Below, one piece after another: positions 44,560-52,441 of a DNA stretch of 64,000 nucleotides. Source of the DNA: Polaromonas sp. Lineage in GTDB: Bacteria; Pseudomonadota; Gammaproteobacteria; Burkholderiales; Burkholderiaceae_C. The notes under the pieces are model-generated. The model was not told the DNA's origin. It searched no databases and saw nothing but the letters and a program-made list of their open reading frames with translations. The first letter of the stretch is position 1. Every line of letters starts with the position of its first letter. A program made the translations under genes and the position numbers. The DNA lies in the NCBI RefSeq assembly GCF_029945925.1, contig NZ_JAQSDN010000070.1, positions 31,388 to 95,387 on the forward strand, in the 5' to 3' direction.

Positions 44560-45099
44560 TCAGGCCAGCTGCACCCATTGAGCCAGATCCTCGGGCGTCA
44601 CCTTGCCGCTTTTGCGATGCAGCAGTTGACCGGAGGCACCAAACACCACGGTGAACGGCAGACTGCCCGACAGGTTGCCCAGCGATTTGCTCAGCTCGGT
44701 GCCGGAAAAACCGGCCATGGCCACCGGAAAACCCAAGGGCTTGCGCTGCAGCCAGGCCCGCACGGCACTGGGCTGGTCCACCGCCAAACCCAGAACTTGC
44801 CAGCTTTTAGCCTTGTTTTCCTGATAAAAGCTGTCAAGAAGAGGCAACTCCTCGATGCATGGCGGACACCAGGTGGCCCAGAAATTGACCAGCAGGGGTT
44901 TGCCGTAAAAACTCGCCAGCGCCAGGCTGGCACCGTCGGGCGTGTCAAAAGTTTGCGCCCAGAACGGGTCGCGCGTTGCGCCCTCCCCGCTCGCGGCGAC
45001 GGGTGCGCCATGCGGCTGAAACCGCCACCAGGCCACGCCCGCGCCGGCGAGACCGGCGGCCGCAGCAGTGCCACCCAACATCAGCTGCCTGCGGTTCAT
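44560..45099 (-). CDS. TlpA/ResA-like membrane-anchored or exported thioredoxin
   Basis: A 179-residue periplasmic thioredoxin-fold protein. The N-terminus MNRRQLMLGGTAAAAGLAGA looks like a Tat-type or simple signal anchor (twin Arg at positions 3-4). The active site is NFWATWCPPCIEELPLLD, and the cis-Pro region is GSLPFTVVFGASG. It probably reduces disulfides in exported proteins such as apocytochromes. The start at 45099 overlaps the stop of the preceding gene by four bases; a longer frame to 45255 is only the antisense of that gene. Confidence 0.88.
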   Translation of the reverse strand: MNRRQLMLGGTAAAAGLAGAGVAWWRFQPHGAPVAASGEGATRDPFWAQTFDTPDGASLALASFYGKPLLVNFWATWCPPCIEELPLLDSFYQENKAKSWQVLGLAVDQPSAVRAWLQRKPLGFPVAMAGFSGTELSKSLGNLSGSLPFTVVFGASGQLLHRKSGKVTPEDLAQWVQLA

Positions 45100-45704
45100 G
45101 AATGGGGCTCCTGGCTGGTCATCAGCAATTTTTGCACGTCGGCCAGGTCCCCACGCGGCTTGCGGCCTTTGGCATCGGGCCGCAACGCACCGCGCAGGTG
45201 GTCGTGGTCGTACACCATCAGATGCACACCCACCGTTTCCTGCAGCGGTTTGCACAGGCTGCGCACGCTCAGGGCCTCGACGCTGTCGCCGGTAAAACCG
45301 GTGACGGTACGGGGTTCGTAATCCACGTCGTGGTCGACCAGCGCAATTTCGGCGGATTTCGGGTCGTCGCAGAAAAGCTGGATATAGATGTCGGACAGCC
45401 GCGTGGCCGTGCCGTGCCAGACGGCGCCGCCCAGGTAAGGGCGAAACTGCGCCATGCGCTGCATCCAGGTCAGGGCCAGCGCGCGCAGGGCGGCCAGCTC
45501 AAACGGCTGGGTATCGGCACAGAACAGCGCGATGTACTCGCGCACCGCGTCCTCGACCTCGTCGTTGCCCGGCAGCTCACTGCGGCCGGGCAGGTCCATC
45601 TGCTTGACGGCACGGCGTTTGGCCGGGCCGTACTCCAGGCCTTCTTCCACCACCAGCGCTGCGGCGATGGCGGCAATTTCATGTTTCAGGGTGTGGGGGT
45701 TCAC
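45096..45704 (-). CDS. Conserved hypothetical protein upstream of tlpA
   Basis: A 202-residue soluble protein, unrelated in sequence to Mur ligases although homologues are sometimes labelled UDP-N-acetylmuramate-alanine ligase, perhaps because mpl is adjacent. The N-terminus (LKHEIAAIAAALVVEEGLEY) is helical, and KRRAVKQMDLPGRSELPGND is strongly conserved in style. A C-terminal alpha/beta part contains IYIQLFCDDPKSAEIALVDH. No nucleotide-binding loop is present. Translationally coupled to the TlpA-like gene and divergent from mpl. Confidence 0.8.
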   Translation of the reverse strand: MNPHTLKHEIAAIAAALVVEEGLEYGPAKRRAVKQMDLPGRSELPGNDEVEDAVREYIALFCADTQPFELAALRALALTWMQRMAQFRPYLGGAVWHGTATRLSDIYIQLFCDDPKSAEIALVDHDVDYEPRTVTGFTGDSVEALSVRSLCKPLQETVGVHLMVYDHDHLRGALRPDAKGRKPRGDLADVQKLLMTSQEPHS

Positions 45705-45856
45705 GGTGGGGTTCTCGACGATGTGCCGCCGGCGAATCGGCGGCCTCTGGTGCAGTGTTGCACTTCATTTTGCATGGGGTTGACCCGCCCACCGGCGGTA
45801 AAGTTGCATGCAACGGGGACGGCACCCTCCCGCCGCAAGCCCGCAGCCCCCCGAAG

Positions 45857-45911
45857 CGCTATGAAATAAATAGCTGCTTGCGCACGCTCTGATTGGGCTA
45901 CAGCCGTATTT
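45857..45911 (+). repeat. Interspersed repeat family R1
   Basis: CGCTATGAAATAAATAGCTG, CTTGCGCACGC, ATTGGGCTACAGCCGT in the R1 order, upstream of mpl. It probably lies within or next to the mpl promoter region. Confidence 0.7.
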
Positions 45912-45955
45912 CATCACAAACTTCCGGCCAGCCGCTGGCCTCCTAGAATACCTGC

Positions 45956-47377
45956 ATGCACATACATATTCTGGGAATCTGCGGCACCTTCATGGGGGGC
46001 CTGGCCGCGCTGGCCCGCGAGGCCGGGCACAAGGTCACGGGTTGCGACACGGGCGTCTACCCCCCGATGAGCGACCAGCTGCGCGCGCTGGGCATTGAAC
46101 TGATTGAGGGTTATGGCGCCGACCAGATGGCTTTTCAGCCCGATGTGTTTGTGGTCGGCAATGTGGTGTCCCGCGCGCATGACGCCAGCGGAAAACCCAA
46201 ATTCCCCCTGATGGAAGCCATCCTCAATGCCGGCGTGCCCTACACCAGCGGTCCGCAGTGGCTGTCCGGCCATGTGCTGCACCACCCGACGCACCACCCC
46301 ACCGGCCCGCGCCATGTGCTGGCTGTCGCGGGCACCCACGGCAAAACCACCACGACGGCCATGCTGGCCTGGATTCTGGAGTGTGCCGGCCTGCAGCCGG
46401 GCTTTCTGGTCGGCGGCGTACCGCTGAATTTCGGCGTGTCGGCCCGGCTGGGCGCCGGCAACACCTTTGTGATCGAGGCCGACGAATACGACACCGCGTT
46501 TTTTGACAAGCGCAGCAAGTTTGTGCACTACCGGCCGCGCACCGCCATCCTGAACAACCTGGAGTTCGACCACGCCGACATCTTCGACAACCTGGCCGCG
46601 ATCGAGCGTCAGTTCCACCACCTGGTGCGCACGGTGCCCGGCACCGGCCGGATTGTCGTCAATGCCCGCGAGGGCAGTCTGGCCCGCGTGCTGGCCCAGG
46701 GCTGCTGGAGTGAGCGGGTACTTTTCGGGGGCTCCGCGGCGGAAGGCTTCTCGGCCGAGGGCGAACCCGCGGCTTTCGACGTGCTGCGGGACGGCCAAAA
46801 AGTCGCGCGGGTCGAATGGGGCATCAGTGGCATGCACAACCAGCTCAATGCGCTGGCCGCCATCGCCGCGGCCGACCATGTAGGCGTGGCACCGCAAGCC
46901 GCCGCCGAAGCCTTGCGCAGCTTCGAGAACGTGAGGCGGCGCATGGAAGTGCGCGGCGTGGTGGCGCGTGCCGGTGGCAACATCACCGTGTACGACGACT
47001 TTGCGCACCACCCGACCGCCATCCACACCACCATCGACGGACTGCGCCGCCAGCTGGCCAGCGCGGGGGGCGACCAGCGCATCCTGGCGATTTTCGAGCC
47101 ACGCAGCAACACCATGAAGCTGGGCACCATGACGGCGCAACTGCCCTGGAGCCTGGAGCAGGCCGACCTGGCCTTCTGCCATGCCGGCGGACTGGACTGG
47201 GACGCCAGGGCCGCGCTGGCGCCCATGGGCGAGCGGGCGCAGGTGGCCGACAACCTCGACCAGTTGCTGGCGCAGGTCAGTGCTGCCGCCCGACCCGGCG
47301 ACCATTTGCTGTGCATGAGCAACGGCGGTTTTGGCGGCATCCACGCCCGGCTGCTGGAGGCGCTGCAGGCCGACTGA
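45956..47377 (+). CDS. mpl: UDP-N-acetylmuramate:L-alanyl-gamma-D-glutamyl-meso-diaminopimelate ligase
   Basis: Mur-ligase-family enzyme of peptidoglycan recycling that attaches recovered tripeptide to UDP-MurNAc. The 473-residue protein begins MHIHILGICGTFMGGLAALA, the Mpl/MurC-type N-domain loop. ATP-binding AVAGTHGKTTTTAMLAWILE follows, then VIEADEYDTAFFDKRSKFVH and LNNLEFDHADIFDNLAAIER. VYDDFAHHPTAIHTTIDGLR is diagnostic of Mpl/MurC. The window also has ampD, another recycling enzyme. Confidence 0.96.
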   Translation: MHIHILGICGTFMGGLAALAREAGHKVTGCDTGVYPPMSDQLRALGIELIEGYGADQMAFQPDVFVVGNVVSRAHDASGKPKFPLMEAILNAGVPYTSGPQWLSGHVLHHPTHHPTGPRHVLAVAGTHGKTTTTAMLAWILECAGLQPGFLVGGVPLNFGVSARLGAGNTFVIEADEYDTAFFDKRSKFVHYRPRTAILNNLEFDHADIFDNLAAIERQFHHLVRTVPGTGRIVVNAREGSLARVLAQGCWSERVLFGGSAAEGFSAEGEPAAFDVLRDGQKVARVEWGISGMHNQLNALAAIAAADHVGVAPQAAAEALRSFENVRRRMEVRGVVARAGGNITVYDDFAHHPTAIHTTIDGLRRQLASAGGDQRILAIFEPRSNTMKLGTMTAQLPWSLEQADLAFCHAGGLDWDARAALAPMGERAQVADNLDQLLAQVSAAARPGDHLLCMSNGGFGGIHARLLEALQAD

Positions 47378-47378
47378 T

Positions 47379-47436
47379 TTGCTACCTTTTTGATAGCTGA
47401 CTGCGCCCGCTGTTCAAGGTCTGCAGGCCAAAATCA
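47379..47436 (+). repeat. Interspersed repeat family R1
   Basis: TTGCTACCTTTTTGATAGCT, GACTGCGCCCGC, CAAGGTCTGCAGGCC starting two bases past the mpl stop. Convergent with the small gene at 47446. Confidence 0.7.
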
Positions 47437-47445
47437 TCAACAAGT

Positions 47446-47757
47446 TCAGTAGCTGACTGCCATCGCCGGCACATCAATGTGAATCACCGGTTTGGCCAGC
47501 GAGGCGCTGGCCGCGCGTGCAAAGGCCTGGGCCCAGGCGGTATCGGCAAACTGCTGCGGGCCCGCGGCCTGGGCCACCACCAGCACCTTGTCGGCCATCA
47601 GCAACTTGCCGGTGGGCCGCAGCGGCTCGCAGCCCATCTGGATGAACTGCTCGTCGAGCCAGGCTCTGGCAGCATCGTGCGGCATGGGTTGAACCTCATT
47701 GAGGTCTAGCCGCAGGGGCGGGCTGTTTTTGAAGGTGACGGTGACTTCGCTGTACAT
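47446..47757 (-). CDS. Small conserved hypothetical protein
   Basis: A 103-residue protein starting MYSEVTVTFKNSPPLRLDLN with AAGGAA five bases upstream; a longer frame to 47820 lacks such a site. It has no signal peptide, membrane segment or catalytic motif. The alternating pattern (SEVTVTF; KVLVVAQAAG; PVIHIDV) predicts a compact alpha/beta fold. I do not recognise the family. It may share a transcript with the gene upstream on the same strand. Confidence 0.65.
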   Translation of the reverse strand: MYSEVTVTFKNSPPLRLDLNEVQPMPHDAARAWLDEQFIQMGCEPLRPTGKLLMADKVLVVAQAAGPQQFADTAWAQAFARAASASLAKPVIHIDVPAMAVSY

Positions 47758-47854
47758 GGGTTTCCTTGGTATCGAACCGGGATTGTCTACCAGCATGAAC
47801 ACCGCCGTCCAAGTCGGCAATCGGCTGAAACCCGAGCCGGCCGCGCCCGCAGGC

Positions 47855-48880
47855 TTATTTGCGGCCCAGTTGCGCAGGTGCCGTCAGGTCAAGCTTGCTC
47901 ACGGGGAGGGTCGGCGGACCCGCAGGCGCGCCCGGCAGCGCCTGTGCCGGCCCGTTGCGGCTTTTCCCGGGAAGGCTGTCCTCCCCGCTCGTGAGGGTGG
48001 CGGTCCCGGCCTTGTCAGGTGTCGTGGTGATCGAACCGGCGAAATACAGGCTGGCCAGATCCCGCGTCAGCTGGGCGTGTGTCAGCCCGGTGCGCCGCAG
48101 CAAGGCGTCAAAGTCTCCCGCTGCCTGCGACAGTTCGCGCAACAGGATCAGTTGCGAATCCCTGATCCAGCGCATGGGCACGGCCGGCGCATGGCGAAAA
48201 TAGACCGGTTTTCTGCGGTAGCGCGAAGGCAACACGTCGTGTTCGGTGCGCTGCGCGTAAATCCAGCGCAAATGGGTCAGGCTGCTGCGCAGAAAATGAC
48301 TCGGGATGTCGTGCGCCTCCAGGGGGCGCCGGTCCCATTGGGCCAGTTCGAAATCGACCGGGTCGGCCTTGCGCAAAATGCCGATGCGCCACTCGTGGAA
48401 ATCCATCACGGCCAGCAGCTGGCCCTTGTGGCTGACGTGGTAGATACCGGGCAGCAGCTCGTTCTCGCGCGCGATCAATTGCCCGCCCAATACAAACTGG
48501 GAGCGCAAAGGCCGCAACCAGCCCTCGAAATGCTGCAGCACCCCGGACAGGCTGGCAGCGACGCTGAGGTCAAAGGTGTGCTTGGGATCAAAATCGTCGG
48601 AAGTCAGCGGCAGCGAGAAGGCGATCGGGCGGTCGACCTCGTCCAGATCAAGCTGCACAATGCGCTCGGTGGGCAGGCCGGCCAGAATTTTCAGGGTGTC
48701 GGCGGCCACCAAACGGCATTTTTCACCACTGACCAACCAGGCATCGGCCTCCGCAAACGGACCGACACGCCACACTGCGCCCCGTGGTGGCAACTGGCCG
48801 AGCAACAAATTAAGCCGCTCGCGTTGCTCGGGCGTGAAACCAGCCAGACCTAGGTAGAGAAGGGGTTGCTCGGAAGACAT
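47855..48880 (-). CDS. Hypothetical protein with possible C-terminal winged helix
   Basis: A 341-residue protein that I do not recognise. The first 250 residues (LYLGLAGFTPEQRERLNLLL; VSGEKCRLVAADTLKIL) look like a receiver-like or c-di-GMP-effector-like alpha/beta domain without a phospho-acceptor. Residues about 255-300 (QAAGDFDALLRRTGLTHAQL, then TRDLASLYFAGSITTTPDKA) resemble a small helix-turn-helix with a wing. The tail is Pro/Ala/Gly-rich. The start at 48880 (MSSEQPLLYL) follows AAGAAAG; ATG 48910 is an alternative. Single gene between two minus-strand units. Confidence 0.65.
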   Translation of the reverse strand: MSSEQPLLYLGLAGFTPEQRERLNLLLGQLPPRGAVWRVGPFAEADAWLVSGEKCRLVAADTLKILAGLPTERIVQLDLDEVDRPIAFSLPLTSDDFDPKHTFDLSVAASLSGVLQHFEGWLRPLRSQFVLGGQLIARENELLPGIYHVSHKGQLLAVMDFHEWRIGILRKADPVDFELAQWDRRPLEAHDIPSHFLRSSLTHLRWIYAQRTEHDVLPSRYRRKPVYFRHAPAVPMRWIRDSQLILLRELSQAAGDFDALLRRTGLTHAQLTRDLASLYFAGSITTTPDKAGTATLTSGEDSLPGKSRNGPAQALPGAPAGPPTLPVSKLDLTAPAQLGRK

Positions 48881-49009
48881 GGCGCTTTCTTGGACGACCG
48901 GTTCTTCCATGTGACAACCACGGTCATGGCATGGGTGGAACTGTAACCAGAAGTTCCAAATTTAGCACCAAATGGTTAATACGCCATCCCCCAATTGGGG
49001 GAGATGTCA

Positions 49010-50134
49010 TCAACGCGCACGTCTGGCCTTGACGGCTTCGGACAACACATCGAGCAGATTGAGCGAATCCTCCCAACTCAGGCAGGCGTCAGTAATACTT
49101 TTGCCGTATTCCAGGTTTTTGGCATCGTCTTTGCCGGGCGTGAATTTCTGGGCGCCCGGCTGCAGGTGGCTCTCGACCATCAGGCCAAAGACATGGTGCG
49201 AGCCCCCCGCCACCTGGGCTGCAATGTCGCGTGCCACGTCCAGCTGCTTCTCATGCTGCTTGAAGCTGTTGGCATGGCTGCAGTCGACCATCAGTGTGGC
49301 CGGCAGTTTGGCCGCTTCCAGCTCCTTGCAGGCCGCGCCCACGCTGGCCGCATCGTAATTGGGTGTCTTGCCGCCGCGCAGGATCACATGGCAGTCCTTG
49401 TTCCCGCTGGTCTGCACAATCGCCACCTGGCCGTTCTTGTGCACCGACAGGAAGTGATGGCCGCGTGCTGCCGCCTGGATCGCGTCGGTGGCGATGCGGA
49501 TATTGCCGTCGGTGCCGTTCTTGAAGCCGATGGGCGCCGACAGGCCGGACGCCAGTTCGCGGTGCACCTGGCTCTCGGTGGTGCGCGCGCCGATCGCACC
49601 CCAGGCGATCAGGTCACCGATGTACTGCGGCGAGATCACGTCCAGGAACTCGCTGCCGGCCGGCAGGCCCAGGCGGTTGATGTCGATCAGCAACTGGCGC
49701 GCGATGCGCAGGCCTTCGTCGATACGGTAGGTTTCGTCCAGGTAAGGGTCGTTGATCAGGCCTTTCCAGCCGACCGTGGTGCGCGGTTTCTCGAAATACA
49801 CACGCATCACGATCTCCAGCGTGCCGGCGTATTTTTTCCGCTGCTCGGCCAGTCGGCGCGCGTAGTCCAGCGCCGCCGCCGGGTCGTGGATGGAACAGGG
49901 GCCGATCACCACCAACAGGCGGTCGTCCTTGCCGGCCATGATGTTGTGGATGTTTTTGCGTGTCTGGGTGATCAGCGATTCCACAGGGGTGCCGCTGATC
50001 GGGAAGAAGCGGATCAAATGCTCGGGAGGGGGCAACACAGTGATGTCCTTGATGCGTTCGTCGTCGGTCTGGCTGGTTTTGTCGACAGGACTCGCATACC
50101 AGGCATCGCTGGCTTGGGTGGCTTTGGCATTCAT
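49010..50134 (-). CDS. aroG: 3-deoxy-7-phosphoheptulonate (DAHP) synthase, class I
   Basis: Commits PEP and erythrose-4-phosphate to aromatic amino acid synthesis. The 374-residue protein has VVIGPCSIHDPAAALDYARR, VYFEKPRTTVGWKGLINDP, GSEFLDVISPQYIGDLIAWG, and metal and substrate residues in MVDCSHANSFKQHEKQ. It belongs to the AroG/AroF/AroH type, usually feedback-inhibited by one aromatic amino acid. AAAAGGAAG precedes the ATG. The upstream region carries a leader peptide with Tyr, Phe and Trp codons and an intrinsic terminator, indicating transcription attenuation. Confidence 0.97.
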   Translation of the reverse strand: MNAKATQASDAWYASPVDKTSQTDDERIKDITVLPPPEHLIRFFPISGTPVESLITQTRKNIHNIMAGKDDRLLVVIGPCSIHDPAAALDYARRLAEQRKKYAGTLEIVMRVYFEKPRTTVGWKGLINDPYLDETYRIDEGLRIARQLLIDINRLGLPAGSEFLDVISPQYIGDLIAWGAIGARTTESQVHRELASGLSAPIGFKNGTDGNIRIATDAIQAAARGHHFLSVHKNGQVAIVQTSGNKDCHVILRGGKTPNYDAASVGAACKELEAAKLPATLMVDCSHANSFKQHEKQLDVARDIAAQVAGGSHHVFGLMVESHLQPGAQKFTPGKDDAKNLEYGKSITDACLSWEDSLNLLDVLSEAVKARRAR

Positions 50135-50184
50135 GGCTGGCTTCCTTTTAGAACGTTCAACATCGATTCGGCAAATGGCAGGGG

Positions 50185-50216
50185 TAAAAAAAAACCGCCG
50201 GGGGCCCGGCGGTTTT
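50185..50216 (-). terminator. Attenuator terminator in the aroG leader
   Basis: In the transcribed (minus) sense: AAAACCGCCGGG, two-base loop, CCCGGCGGTTTT and more T to give a nine-T run. The 12-bp stem is perfect. It lies 26 bases past the leader stop codon and about 50 bases before the aroG ATG, too far upstream to serve another gene. Confidence 0.9.
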
Positions 50217-50242
50217 CAAGAATCTGTTGCGTCTTTTTCTGC

Positions 50243-50305
50243 TTACGCGAGGATCTCTCTACCGCCGGAGGCGCTTGAGAACCAAAAGTAAGCAAAATAA
50301 GACAT
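50243..50305 (-). CDS. aroG leader peptide (aromatic-rich)
   Basis: A 20-residue frame MSYFAYFWFSSASGGREILA with stop TAA, containing Tyr-Phe-Ala-Tyr-Phe-Trp-Phe at positions 3-9, i.e. two Tyr, three Phe and one Trp in seven codons. An in-frame ATG four codons upstream (50317) could start a 24-residue version. Neither start has a clear Shine-Dalgarno, but TACATT lies 7 to 12 bases before the upstream ATG, so a leaderless transcript is possible. The segment ACCGCCGG at 50261-50268 (plus sense), within codons for Ser-Gly-Gly, is complementary to the 5' arm of the terminator at 50206-50213 and can act as the antiterminator. Confidence 0.85.
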   Translation of the reverse strand: MSYFAYFWFSSASGGREILA

Positions 50306-50393
50306 CGCGGAGGTCATGACTGGAATGTAGCACAGGCCGCAGCGCGGGCGAAACGACTCTTCACAAGCCGGGGCCGCGGAACCGGTCTTGGCC

Positions 50394-50485
50394 TGTCCTG
50401 AGCTTGCCGAAGGGCCGGCCCGCAGGCGCAGCGGCCCCCTCGGGGGGCAGGAAGCGACACGCAGTGCGCGACCGTGGGGGCCATA
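50394..50485 (-). repeat. Interspersed GC-rich repeat, family R2, copy 3 (inverted)
   Basis: On the minus strand: GGCCCCCACGGTCGCGCACT, CTGCCCCCCGAGGGGGCCG, CTGCGCCTGCGGGCC, ending in CCTTCGGCAAGCTCAGGACA. It starts two bases past the minus-strand unknown gene at 50487 and fills the space before the aroG leader. Confidence 0.75.
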
Positions 50486-50486
50486 T

Positions 50487-51062
50487 TCAGCCGCGCAGGC
50501 GTTCCCACCAGGTTCTGGCCCGCTCCACCCGGGCCTCGTCGAGCGCCGCCGAGCCGGACTCGCCGCCTTCCCGGCCGCTGAGCTGTTCGTACATGTCGAT
50601 CAGCAGCATGCCTTCGCCCAGCGTCCGCCATCCGACCAGTTCGAAGTCCTCAAAACGGATGGTTTGCGGCTCCGGCGTGCCGGGCTTGTCCTGGGGACTG
50701 GCTGCCAGCAGACACTGGCCAATCAGCACGCGAAAGTTGTTCAGCGCCGCCAGGTAGGTCGCGTATTCATAGAGGCCCCGCCAGGCCGGCGAGAGGGCAA
50801 TCACCAGCGCACGATGCTCGCGCAGGATGGTCATCAGGTCCATCAGCGGCACCGCCAGGGCCTGCATATCGGGTTCGCGCTTCAGACCTGACAGCACGGC
50901 TTCGATGCCCACCGCCAAGCCCCCCATGCCGTCGGCCAGCTGCAGCGACTCCTCGTCGGCCATCGCCGAACGCAGGAAATGGCTGAGCTCGCCAAAACTG
51001 TGGATGCTGGGAAGCGGCGTGGTCGGGTCAATCGGCAGGCGCGTGCTGGAAGCAGCACTCAT
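50487..51062 (-). CDS. Conserved hypothetical protein, helical
   Basis: A 191-residue soluble, mostly alpha-helical protein starting MSAASSTRLPIDPTTPLPSI. It has no catalytic motif, signal peptide or membrane segment. Helices such as PLMDLMTILREHRALVIALS and LYEYATYLAALNNFRVLIGQ suggest a bundle, with C-terminal EGMLLIDMYEQLSGREGG. I do not recognise the family. The start at 51062 is preferred over an extended frame reaching 51311, because the extra part reads like translated non-coding DNA. The next 285 bp (51063-51347) show nothing recognisable. Confidence 0.6.
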   Translation of the reverse strand: MSAASSTRLPIDPTTPLPSIHSFGELSHFLRSAMADEESLQLADGMGGLAVGIEAVLSGLKREPDMQALAVPLMDLMTILREHRALVIALSPAWRGLYEYATYLAALNNFRVLIGQCLLAASPQDKPGTPEPQTIRFEDFELVGWRTLGEGMLLIDMYEQLSGREGGESGSAALDEARVERARTWWERLRG

Positions 51063-51347
51063 GACTTGCTTGAACGCATGTTTGTGCTCGTCTGTCGCGC
51101 TGGAACAGCCCGGCGGCAGGGCTCGCTCCCAAGCCGTCCCGCCAGGAAATGCACCGACAGCCCCGCTGGCCTGAGGCTGTATGGATGGGCAAACCCGCGA
51201 TCGTAGCCGGCGAGGCAGCGAGAGCGGGCGGGAAGCGGAAAAGGGAAAAGACGTCGTTTCATTTCCCTGTATTTTCGCCCACTCGGCACAAGGCCGCCGC
51301 AACCGGCCCAAACGCCATCAACGGATCGCCACCGGGTTGATGATTGC

Positions 51348-52276
51348 CTACAACCCACCGGTCATGCGGGAGGCGCCGAGCACGAACATGAATTCGTAGG
51401 CCTTGTCCAGCACCAGAGAACCCGTGTTCATGTTCTCCAGAATGTAAATGCCGTTTCTGGCCAGCAGAATCTGGTGAACTTCAACCACCCCCCATCTTTT
51501 TCAAAGGGAATGACTTTTAGAACCCAGGTGTCGACACCGATTGCCACCACTTCTTACGAAGCCACGAAGAGCGCGCCGTCCCTGCCCAGACCAGGCTCGC
51601 CCGCAAGAAACCGTTTGTTGTCCTTGCCTGCCAGCGCCTGCGAGCGCCTGCCAGCCGGTATGGAACAGCACCACATCACCATTTTTGATCTCCAGGCCCT
51701 GGCGTTTGGCTTGTTCATCGATCTCTTTGCGGTTGAATGCGGTACCCTCCTTGACCATGGGCGTGCCGTAGCAGGCCATCATGTCCAGCACGATGGCGCG
51801 CGTCACGAACAGGGATTTTTCGACGCCCAACTTTTCAATCCATTGGCCTGAACAAAATCCGAGTTTTGGTTGCAGTTGCAGTAAACCTTGTCCACGCCAA
51901 TGTGTCCCAGTCCGTCGATCTGCGAACCCGTCCCGACCCGCCCCATGTAGATGTCGTCGCTGTAGGTGGTCTTGGTGCCACCCAGGCTGACGCCGCCAGC
52001 CTGGCCTGGCTGCAACACGGTGAGCAACCAGGTGCGGGGCGCATAGGCAGCGGTCTGCGCACTGGTTTCAAAGCCAAGTGCATAAGTTTTGCCCGTCTTG
52101 ACCAGCCTGACAGCCGCTGCGGCAAGTTGCGGTGCCAGCCAATTGGCGGCGCCACTTTCGTCATTGGACCCCACCTGGATTTGCACCAGTCATTCTGTGC
52201 AACTGCGCCGCCGGCGTATGCCGCGCTGACCATCAGAACTGCCGCGGCACGCCGCAAATAGCTTCATGGACTGCAT
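51348..52276 (-). pseudogene. Frameshifted cyclase-family (kynurenine-formamidase-like) hydrolase
   Basis: Pieces of one protein occur in different frames. A signal-peptide segment (AAAVLMVSAAYAGGAVAQND) is followed by CKSRWG. The frame then changes to NDESGAANWLAPQLAAAAVR, YSDDIYMGRVGTGSQIDGLG and HIGVDKVYCN. It changes again to GVEKSLFVTRAIVLDMMACY and VVLFHTGWQ. The tail AKDNKRFLAGEPG-like, GVDTWVLKVIPF and ARNGIYILENMNTGSLVLDK ends at TAG 51348-51350. At least three frameshifts separate these parts, including one right after the ATG at 52276, which has GAGGAGA upstream. The order matches exported members of the cyclase (PF04199) family. It diverges from the GntR-type gene. Confidence 0.75.
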
Positions 52277-52423
52277 GGCTGTCTCCTCAGGATAAGGAGA
52301 CGGGACAGGTGTTGATCGCGTCAACCCGCCGAATCCGGCAGCGCGCATAAGCCTTGTCACGGGCGATTTTGGCGATCAAGGGAAAGTACTTATTAATGGC
52401 GCAGCCCGCTTATGCAACAGTTG

Positions 52424-52438
52424 GTTTGTCCGACAAAC
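52424..52438. promoter_or_regulatory. GntR/FadR-type operator before the regulator gene
   Basis: Perfect palindrome GTTTGTC-C-GACAAAC ending three bases before the first ATG of the regulator. FadR-subfamily proteins bind palindromes of the TTGT...ACAA kind, so autoregulation, and possibly control of the divergent cyclase pseudogene, is likely. A weaker inverted pair GTTGA/TCAAC lies at 52311-52325. Confidence 0.65.
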
Positions 52439-52441
52439 TTC

